A stretch of 38,022 bases of DNA from an uncultured Lachnospiraceae bacterium (GTDB lineage: Bacteria > Bacillota > Clostridia > Lachnospirales > Lachnospiraceae): the NCBI GenBank assembly GCA_902777355.1, contig CACYTU010000023.1, forward strand, positions 39,472-77,493, given 5' to 3'. A program made the translations under genes and the position numbers. How positions within the stretch are numbered: position 1 is the first letter of the stretch; every line of letters begins with the position of its first letter. Shown here one piece after another: positions 15,627-22,978 of this stretch. Below the pieces are notes generated by a model. The model worked only from the letters and a program-made list of their open reading frames with translations, had not been told where the DNA came from and searched no databases.

Positions 15627-15797
15627 GAGTTTGGATGGTGCCCGCACTGAACATGTGCGAGTCTTAGTACATCTTTGCGAAGAACACTCGGGTCCAAAGG
15701 ACATATTTTCAGATTACCAGTTTGGATGGTGCCCGCACTGAACATGTGCGAGTCTTAGTACATCTTTGCGAAGAACACTCGGGTCCAAAGGACATAT
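15621..15797. repeat. 86-bp structured direct repeat, two copies
   Basis: Copies at 15621-15706 and 15712-15797 are nearly identical, period 91. Each can fold into an outer TTTGGA/TCCAAA stem enclosing GCAC/GTGC and a GAGT/ACTC stem that carries TCTT-TGCG-AAGA. It is not a tRNA. The second copy ends 6 bases from the ftsH stop. It may be a dispersed repeat or an RNA element of unknown kind. Confidence 0.75.
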
Positions 15798-15803
15798 AAA
15801 TAT

Positions 15804-18395
15804 TCATTGAAAGAAATCCATATCCTCCAGCGAGACCTGTGAGTATCTCCCCCGTCCCTCTTTATTATTTTTTACCAGCTCCTCCGGGGAGATTTTCTCT
15901 TCCTCTTCCGGCTCCTGGCCGTCTTCCTCGGGGAAGCCCTCTTCCGGCTCTTCTTCCGGCTGTCTCTTCTGACTCAGCAAAGAGTTTTCCGGTGTCGGAT
16001 CCTGAGAATATTTTGTTCTTCCCATAGGGAATTCCTGTATCTCTTTTACGGGACCGCCATCACCGGCGCCGCTCATATTCTTTCCGGAGTCAGAATCCTG
16101 ACCGTCCGAATCTTCAGTCCGGACCGGTTCTTCCGCCTGAGCGGGAGACTCTTCTTGTACAGGGGCTTCTTCCTGAGCCGGCTCTTCCGTTAAGACCTGG
16201 GCAGGCTCTTCTGCCTGTGCAGGAGCTTCCTCCTGAGCCGACTCTTCCATTAAGACCTGGGCAGGCTCTTCGGCCTGTGCAGGAGCTTCCTCCTGGGCCG
16301 GAGTTTCCGTTAAGACCCGGGCAGGCTCTTCCGTTATGGCCTGGGCAGGCTCTTCTGACTGTGCGGGAGCTGTTTCTGCCTGTTCAGGCACTTCCTCTGT
16401 CACGGCCGCTTCGGAACTGTTCTCAATTCCGCCGCCGTTTCTCTTTGAGCGCACCTCATCAAACATCTTCATGAATTCCTTGCCGGTGATGGTCTCCTGA
16501 CGGATCAGGAAGTCGGCAATCTTATCGAGCGCGTCCATATTTTCAGAGAGAATGCGTTTTGCCTCGGCATAACTTCTCTCAAGGATCAGACGGACTTCCT
16601 CGTCCACAGCCGCAGCCGTGACATCGCTGCAGTTGAGGACGGCGCGCCCCTCAAGATACTGGCTCTCAACCGTAGCCAGACCCATGAGGCCGAAGCGGTC
16701 ACTCATTCCGTACTGGGTGACCATATTGCGGGCGAGCGCGGTCGCGCGCTCGATATCGTTGGAGGCACCTGTGGTGACACTCTCAAATTTGAGTTCTTCC
16801 GCGGCGCGTCCACCCAAAAGGCCGATGATAATGGCCTCGAGTTCTGCCTTGCTGTTGAGGTATTTCTCCTCCTCCGGAACCTGCATGACATAGCCCAGAG
16901 CACCCATTGTACGGGGCACAATGGTGATCTTCTGAACAGGCTCGGAATTTTTCTGCACCGCGCTGATCAGGGCATGGCCGACCTCGTGGTAGGACACGAT
17001 CCGGCGCTCCTCCTTGCTCATGATGCGGTCTTTTTTCTCCTTGCCGACCAGAACCTGCTCGACCGCCTCAAAGAGATCTTTCTGGCAGACATACTGGCGG
17101 TGAGCCTTGACGGCGTTGATGGCCGCCTCGTTGATCATATTGGCCAGATCGGAACCCACCGCGCCGCTGGTAGCGAGCGCGATCTCCTCCAGATCCACAG
17201 TCTCATCCATCTTGACATTCTTGGCGTGCACTTTGAGGATGGCGATCCTGCCCTTGAGGTCGGGGCGGTCCACGATGATCCGCCTGTCGAAACGGCCGGG
17301 ACGCAGCAGGGCCTTGTCCAGAATCTCGGGGCGGTTGGTCGCGCCGATGATCAGGATTCCCTTGGACGCCTCAAAACCGTCCATCTCCGACAAAAGCTGG
17401 TTCAGAGTCTGCTCTCGCTCCTCGTTTCCGCCGCCGTAACGGGAATCACGGCTGCGGCCAATGGCATCGATCTCATCGATGAAAATAATGCAGGGCGCGT
17501 TTTTATTTGCCTCCTTAAACAGGTCGCGGACACGGGATGCACCCACGCCGACATAGAGCTCGATGAAATCCGAGCCCGTCAGCGAGAAAAAGGGCACATG
17601 GGCCTCGCCCGCCACGGCTTTGGCGAGCAGGGTTTTTCCGGTGCCGGGAGGTCCTACCAGCAGGGCTCCCTTGGGCAGCTTGGCGCCGATCTTGACATAG
17701 CGTCCCGGATTGTGAAGGAAATCGACGACCTCGACAAGGGACTCCTTGGCCTCATCCTCACCGGCTACATCCTTGAAGGTGACACCGGTCTCTTTCTGCA
17801 CATATTCCTTGGCCGTGCTCTTGCCGACCCCCATGATGCCGCCCCGGCCGCCCATGCGGCGGAAGAGCACACTGAGCAGCCCCCACATCAGAAGGATGGG
17901 GAGCACATAGGACAGCAGGAAGGACATGACCATGCCCGAACTGTCGGGCACATAGGGATTGTAAGTGACCTTGGCATCCATAAGACGCTTTGTAAGGGCA
18001 TCCTCCGACTCCGCCATTCCCGTATAGAGCGTGGCATCCGAATCCTTCAGATGGATCTCCAGACGGTCGGACTTCATGTCGACCTCCGTCACCTTATCCT
18101 GCTGGACATATTTGATAAATTCATTGTAGGAGATCTTGCGGGATTCACTGTTGTCGCGCAGAAAATAGCTGACAGCGGCAAAGGCAATGACTGTCACCAG
18201 CAAAAGAATGAAGAGATTCTGTCTGGGCTGTCCGCTGCCCTTCTCGTCTCCCTGGTCATCTCCCTTGTTTCCGCCGTTTCCTTTCCTGTTATCACCGTTT
18301 CTCCTTCCGTCGGATTCATCATTCTCTCCGCTTCCGAAAAGATCAAACCGGCGGATCAGGCCTTTTTCCTGATATTCTGTGTTTCTTTTTATCAT
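15804..18395 (-). CDS. ftsH: ATP-dependent zinc metalloprotease FtsH
   Basis: An 863-residue FtsH, the membrane AAA+ protease that degrades unassembled membrane proteins and regulators. Two transmembrane helices (about 60-78 and 153-178) flank an extracytoplasmic domain. The AAA domain has Walker A GPPGTGKT at 248-255, Walker B IIFIDE at 303-308 and the SRH region [21 protein letters not shown]. The zinc site HEVGH is at 470-474. The family is usually 600-650 residues; here about 200 extra C-terminal residues form an acidic Pro-Ala-Gln-Glu tail, part of it a 20-residue tandem repeat. A Gly/Asp-rich stretch precedes the first helix. The ATG at 18395 is preferred over a GTG at 18422; both have weak ribosome binding sites. 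Confidence 0.95.
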   Translation of the reverse strand: MIKRNTEYQEKGLIRRFDLFGSGENDESDGRRNGDNRKGNGGNKGDDQGDEKGSGQPRQNLFILLLVTVIAFAAVSYFLRDNSESRKISYNEFIKYVQQDKVTEVDMKSDRLEIHLKDSDATLYTGMAESEDALTKRLMDAKVTYNPYVPDSSGMVMSFLLSYVLPILLMWGLLSVLFRRMGGRGGIMGVGKSTAKEYVQKETGVTFKDVAGEDEAKESLVEVVDFLHNPGRYVKIGAKLPKGALLVGPPGTGKTLLAKAVAGEAHVPFFSLTGSDFIELYVGVGASRVRDLFKEANKNAPCIIFIDEIDAIGRSRDSRYGGGNEEREQTLNQLLSEMDGFEASKGILIIGATNRPEILDKALLRPGRFDRRIIVDRPDLKGRIAILKVHAKNVKMDETVDLEEIALATSGAVGSDLANMINEAAINAVKAHRQYVCQKDLFEAVEQVLVGKEKKDRIMSKEERRIVSYHEVGHALISAVQKNSEPVQKITIVPRTMGALGYVMQVPEEEKYLNSKAELEAIIIGLLGGRAAEELKFESVTTGASNDIERATALARNMVTQYGMSDRFGLMGLATVESQYLEGRAVLNCSDVTAAAVDEEVRLILERSYAEAKRILSENMDALDKIADFLIRQETITGKEFMKMFDEVRSKRNGGGIENSSEAAVTEEVPEQAETAPAQSEEPAQAITEEPARVLTETPAQEEAPAQAEEPAQVLMEESAQEEAPAQAEEPAQVLTEEPAQEEAPVQEESPAQAEEPVRTEDSDGQDSDSGKNMSGAGDGGPVKEIQEFPMGRTKYSQDPTPENSLLSQKRQPEEEPEEGFPEEDGQEPEEEEKISPEELVKNNKEGRGRYSQVSLEDMDFFQ
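16120..16400 (-). repeat. 60-bp coding repeat in the ftsH tail
   Basis: An exact 60-bp period (for example lines beginning GCAGGCTCTT at 16201 and 16261) encodes a 20-residue unit of the type [20 protein letters not shown] about three times, with partial copies on each side. Confidence 0.9.
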
Positions 18396-18516
18396 ATGTG
18401 TGACCTTGTATTTTCTTTCCACTATGTGTTTTTCACAATTATTTTCTCCCGCTCCCGCATATGAGGGGCAGGCAGGCGCCTCTTTTACTGCTGAGAAGAG
18501 ACAAAAAGCCGTCTAT

Positions 18517-18545
18517 ATTATAAAGAAGAACCACAGACAAGGCAA
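18517..18545 (-). promoter_or_regulatory. ftsH promoter
   Basis: On the minus strand TTGCCT (18540-18545), 17 bp, then a perfect TATAAT (18517-18522). It lies about 120 bases upstream of the ftsH ATG. Confidence 0.75.
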
Positions 18546-18599
18546 TGTTTTTGTTTAAAACACAATCGACACAAGACTTTTAAGGCTTTTAAGGGATTA

Positions 18600-18720
18600 A
18601 TGGAAAAATTTTTAAGGGATTCATGGAAAACAGGGCAGAGGCGGCCACGCCGCCCTCTACCCTCCCCCGACCGGCCTGCGTCCGCCGCAAGGCGGAAAAA
18701 ACATTACGCGGGCTGTGTCA
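18600..18720. other. Gap between ftsH and hsp20
   Basis: This is the gene-free part of the 431-base gap between the ftsH start and the hsp20 stop. The ftsH promoter (18517-18545) and hsp20 terminator (18722-18761) occupy parts of the gap; I see nothing else except a GC-rich stretch near 18640-18690. Confidence 0.4.
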
Positions 18721-18721
18721 T

Positions 18722-18761
18722 AAAAGAGGCGCACAGCTGCGTTTTCGCCTCTGTGCGCCTC
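18722..18761 (-). terminator. hsp20 terminator
   Basis: GAGGCGCACAG (18726-18736) pairs with CTGTGCGCCTC (18751-18761), an 11-bp stem, followed on the minus strand by TTTT. It lies 65 bases after the hsp20 stop. Confidence 0.85.
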
Positions 18762-18826
18762 CTGTCTTCTTTTATTGTCGGGCAGCCCGCCGGGCGGGCA
18801 TTTGACGGTTGCAGACCGTCTTATGA

Positions 18827-19288
18827 TCAGCCCTCGATTGTGATGGTCTTCTTCTCAGGAATCTTGGCTGCCTCCTTCTTCGGAACCTGCAGTCTGAGGA
18901 CACCATCCTCGAATTTCGCCTTGATCTCCTCCTCTGTGACATTGTTGCCGACGAAGAAGCTTCTCTGCATGGAGCCGGCATAGCGCTCCTGGCGGATCAC
19001 TCTGCCCTTGTCATTCTTCTCGTCCTTGTCCAGGCCCTTGGTTGCCGCGACGGTCAGCGTGCCCTTCTCGAGGGTCAGCGTGATCTCATCTTTCTTGAAG
19101 CCGGGGAGGTCAATGTCGATCTCGAACTGGTTATCTTTCTCATGTACATCCGTCTTCATCAGGCGCGCGGCATTCTTGCCGTACAGCTTCCTGTTGACAT
19201 CGTCGAAACCGAAGTCCCTGAATGTCGGGAAACGGAAGTCCATAAAGTCATCAAAAAGGTTCTCACCAAAAATACTAGGATATAACAT
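18827..19288 (-). CDS. Small heat-shock protein, Hsp20/alpha-crystallin family
   Basis: A 153-residue small heat-shock chaperone that holds unfolding proteins in an ATP-independent way. The alpha-crystallin domain spans about residues 40-140: it starts KTDVHEKDNQFEIDIDLPGFKKDEI and includes the conserved GVLRLQVPK near its end. The C-terminal IPEKKTITIEG lacks a clear I-x-I motif at the usual place apart from ITI. The N-terminus (YPSIFGENLFDDFMDF) is the normal short type. It has its own sigma-A promoter covered by a CIRCE element, so it should be repressed by HrcA and induced by heat. A strong terminator follows. Confidence 0.94.
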   Translation of the reverse strand: MLYPSIFGENLFDDFMDFRFPTFRDFGFDDVNRKLYGKNAARLMKTDVHEKDNQFEIDIDLPGFKKDEITLTLEKGTLTVAATKGLDKDEKNDKGRVIRQERYAGSMQRSFFVGNNVTEEEIKAKFEDGVLRLQVPKKEAAKIPEKKTITIEG

Positions 19289-19455
19289 GATCTTTACCTC
19301 CTATATACAAACAAAATAGTTAATGTACAAATACTGTCGGAACAAACGGAAGCGATCGGGAAGATCTCCGTTTCCGGATCTTTGCTCTGCTGCTCTTTCA
19401 CTCTCTCCGAGCACCCGCATCACTTTTTCTTCTCTGTTTCCTTTGTTCTATATGT

Positions 19456-19484
19456 GTTATAACACTTCTTGTTAGCACTGTCAA
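19456..19484 (-). promoter_or_regulatory. hsp20 promoter
   Basis: On the minus strand a consensus TTGACA (19479-19484) and TATAAC (19456-19461) are 17 bp apart. The -35 lies inside the CIRCE element. Confidence 0.85.
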
Positions 19485-19498
19485 GAGGTGAGTGCTAA
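19472..19498. promoter_or_regulatory. CIRCE element (HrcA operator)
   Basis: TTAGCACTG-N9-GAGTGCTAA differs from the consensus TTAGCACTC-N9-GAGTGCTAA at one base. It overlaps the -35 of the hsp20 promoter, which fits direct HrcA repression. Confidence 0.93.
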
Positions 19499-19598
19499 TT
19501 ATTTTAAATTTTTTTCATCCTGCAGCGTCATATACATAGTCATATGCAAAAACAGCTAAAAAGAACCCAAAAACAGCTAAAAAGAGCCTAAAAATAAT

Positions 19599-19612
19599 GT
19601 TGACAAATCAAC
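19599..19612. promoter_or_regulatory. Candidate operator 1 of degV
   Basis: The dyad GTTGACAAATCAAC covers the degV -35. A near-identical copy lies at 19637-19650, 38 bases away. Confidence 0.5.
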
Positions 19613-19628
19613 TAGATGGCGCTATGAT
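19600..19628 (+). promoter_or_regulatory. degV promoter
   Basis: Consensus TTGACA (19600-19605) and TATGAT (19623-19628) are 17 bp apart, 72 bases upstream of the degV ATG. Two 20-bp direct repeats of the type AAAAACAGCTAAAAAGA lie just before it. Confidence 0.8.
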
Positions 19629-19636
19629 TGGCAAAC

Positions 19637-19650
19637 GTTGATAAATCAAC
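19637..19650. promoter_or_regulatory. Candidate operator 2 of degV
   Basis: GTTGATAAATCAAC differs from operator 1 by one base and starts just downstream of the expected transcription start. Its core TTGATAAATCAA resembles FabT-type MarR sites that control fatty-acid genes. Confidence 0.5.
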
Positions 19651-19700
19651 AAACATTTTTCTAAAAAAAGCGCGGACTGCGCTTTGAGATGGAGGTAAAT

Positions 19701-20552
19701 ATGTCCATTCGAATCATTACAGACTCTACGGTTGACGCCGACGCGTCTTATACAAATAAGTTTTCCGTCGTGCCGCTCACGGTCTCTTTCGGGGAGAAGG
19801 ATTACAGTGACGGTGTCGATCTCAGCAAGCAGGATTTTTACAGAATGCTGGAGACCGGCGATGTGCTCCCCAAGACCAGCCAGGCTCCGCCTGACACATT
19901 CGCCCGAATCTACCGGGAACTGCGCGACAAAGGCGATGAGGCCATCGTGATCACAGTCTCCTCCAGGCTGTCCGGCACCTTCCAGAGCGCCCTGATCGCG
20001 GCAGAGGACTTCCCCAATGTAAGGGTCGTCGACAGCCGCAACGTATCGATCGGGTCCGGCGTCCTTGCCGAGTACGCGCAGCAGTGCGTCGAGCAGGGAA
20101 TGGGACTGGACGAGCTGACACAACATCTGATCCGCAAGAGAGACGATGTCTGCCTGCTGGCCCGTCTTGACACGCTGGAGTATCTTAAAAAGGGAGGAAG
20201 GATCTCCAAGACAACTGCTTTCGCGGGAGGTGTCCTCAACATTAAACCCGTTGTGACCGTCAAAGACGGCGATGTCGTTTTTCTCGGAAAAGCCAGGGGA
20301 TCCCGCAAGGCCAACAATTTCCTGGTCGAGCAGATCAATCTCAACGGCATCGATTACGCAAAGCCTGTCCTGCTGGGCTACACCGGCACTTCCGACGGGA
20401 TGCTCCGTGAGTATATCTCCGAGAGCCGCGATCTCTGGGAAGGAAAGGTTGACCGGCTCTGCTGCGAGCAGCTCTGCAGCGTCATCGGCACACATGCCGG
20501 CCCCGGCGGAGTAGCAGTCGCCTTCTTCCGGTCGTCTGACACCGCACAGTAA
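19701..20552 (+). CDS. DegV family fatty acid-binding protein
   Basis: A 283-residue DegV protein. Members with a FakA partner act as FakB subunits: they hold a fatty acid whose carboxylate is phosphorylated for phospholipid synthesis. Family marks are ITDSTVDADASY at the N-terminus, VPLTVSFGEKDYSDGVDL, TSQAPPDTF near 60-70, VSSRLSGTFQSA near 90 and LEYLKKGGRIS near 160, ending in IGTHAGPGGVAVAFF. No fakA gene is in view. The start at 19701 was chosen for its GGAGG; a 4-codon upstream ATG lacks one. Two identical-type dyads at its promoter and a MarR regulator just downstream suggest local control. Confidence 0.93.
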   Translation: MSIRIITDSTVDADASYTNKFSVVPLTVSFGEKDYSDGVDLSKQDFYRMLETGDVLPKTSQAPPDTFARIYRELRDKGDEAIVITVSSRLSGTFQSALIAAEDFPNVRVVDSRNVSIGSGVLAEYAQQCVEQGMGLDELTQHLIRKRDDVCLLARLDTLEYLKKGGRISKTTAFAGGVLNIKPVVTVKDGDVVFLGKARGSRKANNFLVEQINLNGIDYAKPVLLGYTGTSDGMLREYISESRDLWEGKVDRLCCEQLCSVIGTHAGPGGVAVAFFRSSDTAQ

Positions 20553-20581
20553 AAAGCAGCTCCCTGTATCAGGCGCCAATG

Positions 20582-20722
20582 TGATTTCATGCAACGTCAT
20601 TTGATACACCACAGTTTCATACAACGTCCATACAGCGTCATTTAATACAACACAGTTTCATACAACGTCATTTAATACAACATAGTTTTATACAACGTCC
20701 ATACAACGTCATCTCATACAAA
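20582..20722. repeat. ~30-bp tandem repeat between degV and marR
   Basis: The motif CATACAACGTCATTTAATAC with CACAGTTT recurs at roughly 30-bp steps, with an 11-bp sub-duplication (CATACAACGTC twice). The array fills the gap up to the MarR ribosome binding site. Confidence 0.85.
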
Positions 20723-20734
20723 AGGATCTGAATC

Positions 20735-21187
20735 ATGATCGGAAGATTCGAGCATTTTACAATGGATATTTTCAGCATTTCCAGGTCATGGAACCGGCTT
20801 GCTAACGGCGAAATGAAAAAATACGGGCTTCGGGGCGCCTATGCCCTGTATCTGATGGTCATCGGCAGCAGCGACGGGCAGATCACTGCCGCGAAGCTGG
20901 CGGAATTATGCCGGCGGGACAAAGCCGATGTCTCCCGTGCCATCGCCTCTTTTCAGGAAAAGGGAATACTGAAGCCATATGGTGATTCCAGGTACCGCGC
21001 TTCCCTGACCCTCACAGAGGAGGGGAAAAAGCTTACCGCCCAGATCAGGCAGCGCGCCGCTGAAGTCATTGAAGAGGCCGGGCGGGGAATCTCGGAAGAG
21101 ATGCGGGACAATATGTACCACTGCCTCGATATCATAGCCGGGAACATGCAGGAGATCTGCGAAAAGGGAGACCCTTCCTCCAGGTAG
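20735..21187 (+). CDS. MarR-family transcriptional regulator
   Basis: A 150-residue winged-helix MarR protein that should bind DNA as a dimer. The recognition helix region is ITAAKLAELCRRDKADVSRAIASFQEKG near residues 50-77 and the wing is SRYRASLTLTEEGKKL. N-terminal and C-terminal helices would form the dimer. AAAGGA precedes the ATG. It follows degV on the same strand, 182 bases later, with repeats between. A plausible target is the pair of GTTGAYAAATCAAC dyads at the degV promoter, by analogy with FabT, a MarR protein that senses acyl chains; this is inference. Confidence 0.85.
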   Translation: MIGRFEHFTMDIFSISRSWNRLANGEMKKYGLRGAYALYLMVIGSSDGQITAAKLAELCRRDKADVSRAIASFQEKGILKPYGDSRYRASLTLTEEGKKLTAQIRQRAAEVIEEAGRGISEEMRDNMYHCLDIIAGNMQEICEKGDPSSR

Positions 21188-21343
21188 ACGAAAGAATAAG
21201 GCCGTCTTCCGACACTTCTGTTTCTCTGTTCCCGCCCGGAACAGGGATCCCGCTCTCCGCAAATATATGCATCTGTACCTGCGGACGGAGCATCCGCCCG
21301 CATAGCTTTTTACTCCTAAAACAATAAAAAAAGAGACAGCAAA

Positions 21344-21402
21344 ACAGACGCTGAAGGCCGCATCCCGCAGGCGGGATCATGGCTTTCACAGCGTCTGTTT
21401 TT
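21344..21402. terminator. Bidirectional terminator after marR
   Basis: ACAGACGCTG (21344-21353) pairs with CAGCGTCTGT (21389-21398) and is followed by T residues on the plus strand. An inner hairpin ATCCCGC/GCGGGAT is nested. On the minus strand the stem is followed by T-rich DNA. It separates convergent marR and the prenyl synthase gene. Confidence 0.9.
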
Positions 21403-21429
21403 CTTATCTTATAATTTTATCATCTTATA

Positions 21430-21656
21430 AATGTCTGAGCAGAAGCCCGCGGAAAATCACATACTTTCGGGCAGAAGCTCACGGAACATCACATGTTTTT
21501 GGGCAGAAGCTCACGGAACATCACATGTTTTTGTGCAGAAGCTCAAGGAGCACCACATGTTTTTGTGCGGAAGCTCACGGAGCACCACATGTTTTTGTGC
21601 GGAAGCCCGCGGGCATCACATGTTTTTGTGCAGAAGCTCACGGAACACAGTGCTGA
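21430..21656. repeat. 32-bp tandem repeat overlapping the 3' end of the prenyl synthase gene
   Basis: The core GCAGAAGC (or GCGGAAGC) occurs at 21439, 21471, 21503, 21535, 21567, 21599 and 21630, an exact 32-bp period. Copies touch without spacers, so it is not CRISPR. The array continues into the coding end of the gene at 21616. Confidence 0.95.
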
Positions 21657-22593
21657 CTCCATGATCAGGCAGGTTTTCAACCGCCCGCATGGCTTTTTGC
21701 GCGTATATCTTCATATCTGTCGAAGCGTGGGCCAGGCCTCCGGAATCAACTACAAGAGCCTTCAGTTCCTCTTCCTCCGCGGCTCCGAAGCCGCCTTTTT
21801 TGGCCAGCTGCATGAGACGGATGATCCGGGGACGGTACTGCCCGTCCTGCATGGCATAGATCACCGGAAGGGTATAGATTCCTTCCCGGAAATCCACCTG
21901 TGTGGGTTTTCCTTCTTCGGCGGAAGTGGAAATAAAATCCAGCAGGTCATCGCGAATCTGGAACATATATCCGAAGTTGAGGCCCAGCTGCTCAAGCTGT
22001 GACGTCACCTCTTCGCTGCAGCCGCTCTCGACCGCGCCCGCCACACAGGCCAGCCTGCACAGGGCCGCCGTCTTTCCATAGATATTGCTCATATATTGAT
22101 CCACTGTGATGTCTTCGCGCCCGCGGTATTCCATCTGTCCGAGTTCTCCCAGACACATAGCCTCGACAGTGTCCCCGAAATAAGCGCCGACCCGCATAAA
22201 TCCATCCCGGAAGAGGCTCTGGACAATCCGGCTCAGAATCAGGTCGCCCGCATAGACAGCCATATCCTTGCCGTATTTGGACTGTGTAGTCGGCATCCCC
22301 CGGCGCAGCGGAGCGTCATCGACGATATCGTCATGAATCAGCGAAGCCATATGGACCAGCTCCACCAGTGCCCCCAGGCGGCAGAGACGGCTGCGGCTTC
22401 CCTGGAACTCACTCCCGTAGCGGCTTGCCATCAATAGAAGACGGGGACGGAGACGCTTGCCCCTGGACATCTCCATGTCGCGGAGAATCTGCCCGGCAGC
22501 ACTCCCGTATCCGGGATCGCGCAGATAGCCTGACAGATATTTTTCCACCTGCTCCAAATCCTGTTGAAGTTCTATCTCTTCATATCGATTCAT
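21616..22593 (-). CDS. Long-chain polyprenyl diphosphate synthase
   Basis: A 325-residue trans-prenyl synthase that adds isopentenyl diphosphate to an allylic primer. The first Asp-rich motif is IHDDIVDDAPLRRG near residues 86-99 and the second FQIRDDLLDF near 211-220, with RGKRLRP near 45. The residue five before the first Asp is Ala, typical of long-chain (C30 or more) rather than C15 enzymes. Products of this type feed quinone side chains, though none of those genes is visible. GGGGGAG precedes the ATG at 22593. The final dozen codons (FRELLHKNM) lie inside the 32-bp repeat array, so the native C-terminus may have been replaced. Confidence 0.92.
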   Translation of the reverse strand: MNRYEEIELQQDLEQVEKYLSGYLRDPGYGSAAGQILRDMEMSRGKRLRPRLLLMASRYGSEFQGSRSRLCRLGALVELVHMASLIHDDIVDDAPLRRGMPTTQSKYGKDMAVYAGDLILSRIVQSLFRDGFMRVGAYFGDTVEAMCLGELGQMEYRGREDITVDQYMSNIYGKTAALCRLACVAGAVESGCSEEVTSQLEQLGLNFGYMFQIRDDLLDFISTSAEEGKPTQVDFREGIYTLPVIYAMQDGQYRPRIIRLMQLAKKGGFGAAEEEELKALVVDSGGLAHASTDMKIYAQKAMRAVENLPDHGVSTVFRELLHKNM

Positions 22594-22651
22594 CTGCTCC
22601 CCCTACTGAAGCGTTCTTCTGCAAATTCAAAAAAAGAAGTGATTGTCAGTG

Positions 22652-22728
22652 CCCGCTCAATAAGTCAGCCATGAATCTCAAAAAAGTGCCAAAAAATTCA
22701 GCGTCCGCCCAATGAGTCAGCCATGAAG
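22652..22728. repeat. 52-bp repeat, two copies
   Basis: CCGCTCAATAAGTCAGCCAT at 22653 returns, with two changes, at 22705. They lie in the 5' leader of the prenyl synthase gene. Confidence 0.75.
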
Positions 22729-22762
22729 CCAATCGATTCCGGTGCGGGAAACACCTGTAAGT

Positions 22763-22791
22763 ATTTTACTATGTAAAATAAATTGCATAAA
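22763..22791 (-). promoter_or_regulatory. Possible promoter of the prenyl synthase gene
   Basis: On the minus strand TTTATG (22786-22791), 17 bp, TAAAAT (22763-22768). It would give a leader of about 160 bases. The rest of the 385-base gap up to the MATE gene holds only the 52-bp repeat. Confidence 0.4.
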
Positions 22792-22978
22792 GCATTTATG
22801 ACGTTTAAGCGGTCTGATTTTGCACTATTGAGCATGCATTCTTCACTTTACCGTACGAAGCCGCCCACAGCTTTAATCTTACCTGCCCATGCGAGTCTGT
22901 GAGATATTTTCAAAGCCGCAATTATGGTAAAATAAAATTATCTTTTTCTGAAAAGCAAGTACTAACCGGAGGCAGGAT

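Noticed and set aside
15397-15654. 85-codon minus-strand frame across the hairpins after ftsH
   Set aside because: It crosses repeats and perfect palindromes, with no ribosome binding site or family.
15621-15797. tRNA or tRNA-like genes in the 86-bp repeats
   Set aside because: No D-arm, T-loop or anticodon stem of normal geometry can be drawn.
14918-15800. Insertion sequence
   Set aside because: No transposase frame, no terminal inverted repeats and no target duplication were found. A remnant end cannot be excluded.
16974-18464. Long plus-strand open frame (496 codons) opposite ftsH
   Set aside because: It is the complement of a clear FtsH gene with all motifs; no ribosome binding site or family resemblance.
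19608-20624. Minus-strand open frame opposite degV
   Set aside because: DegV on the plus strand has family motifs, promoter and ribosome binding site.
21430-21656. CRISPR array
   Set aside because: The 32-bp units are directly abutting with no spacers and no cas genes are nearby. The same applies to the 28-bp, 35-bp and 20-bp arrays.
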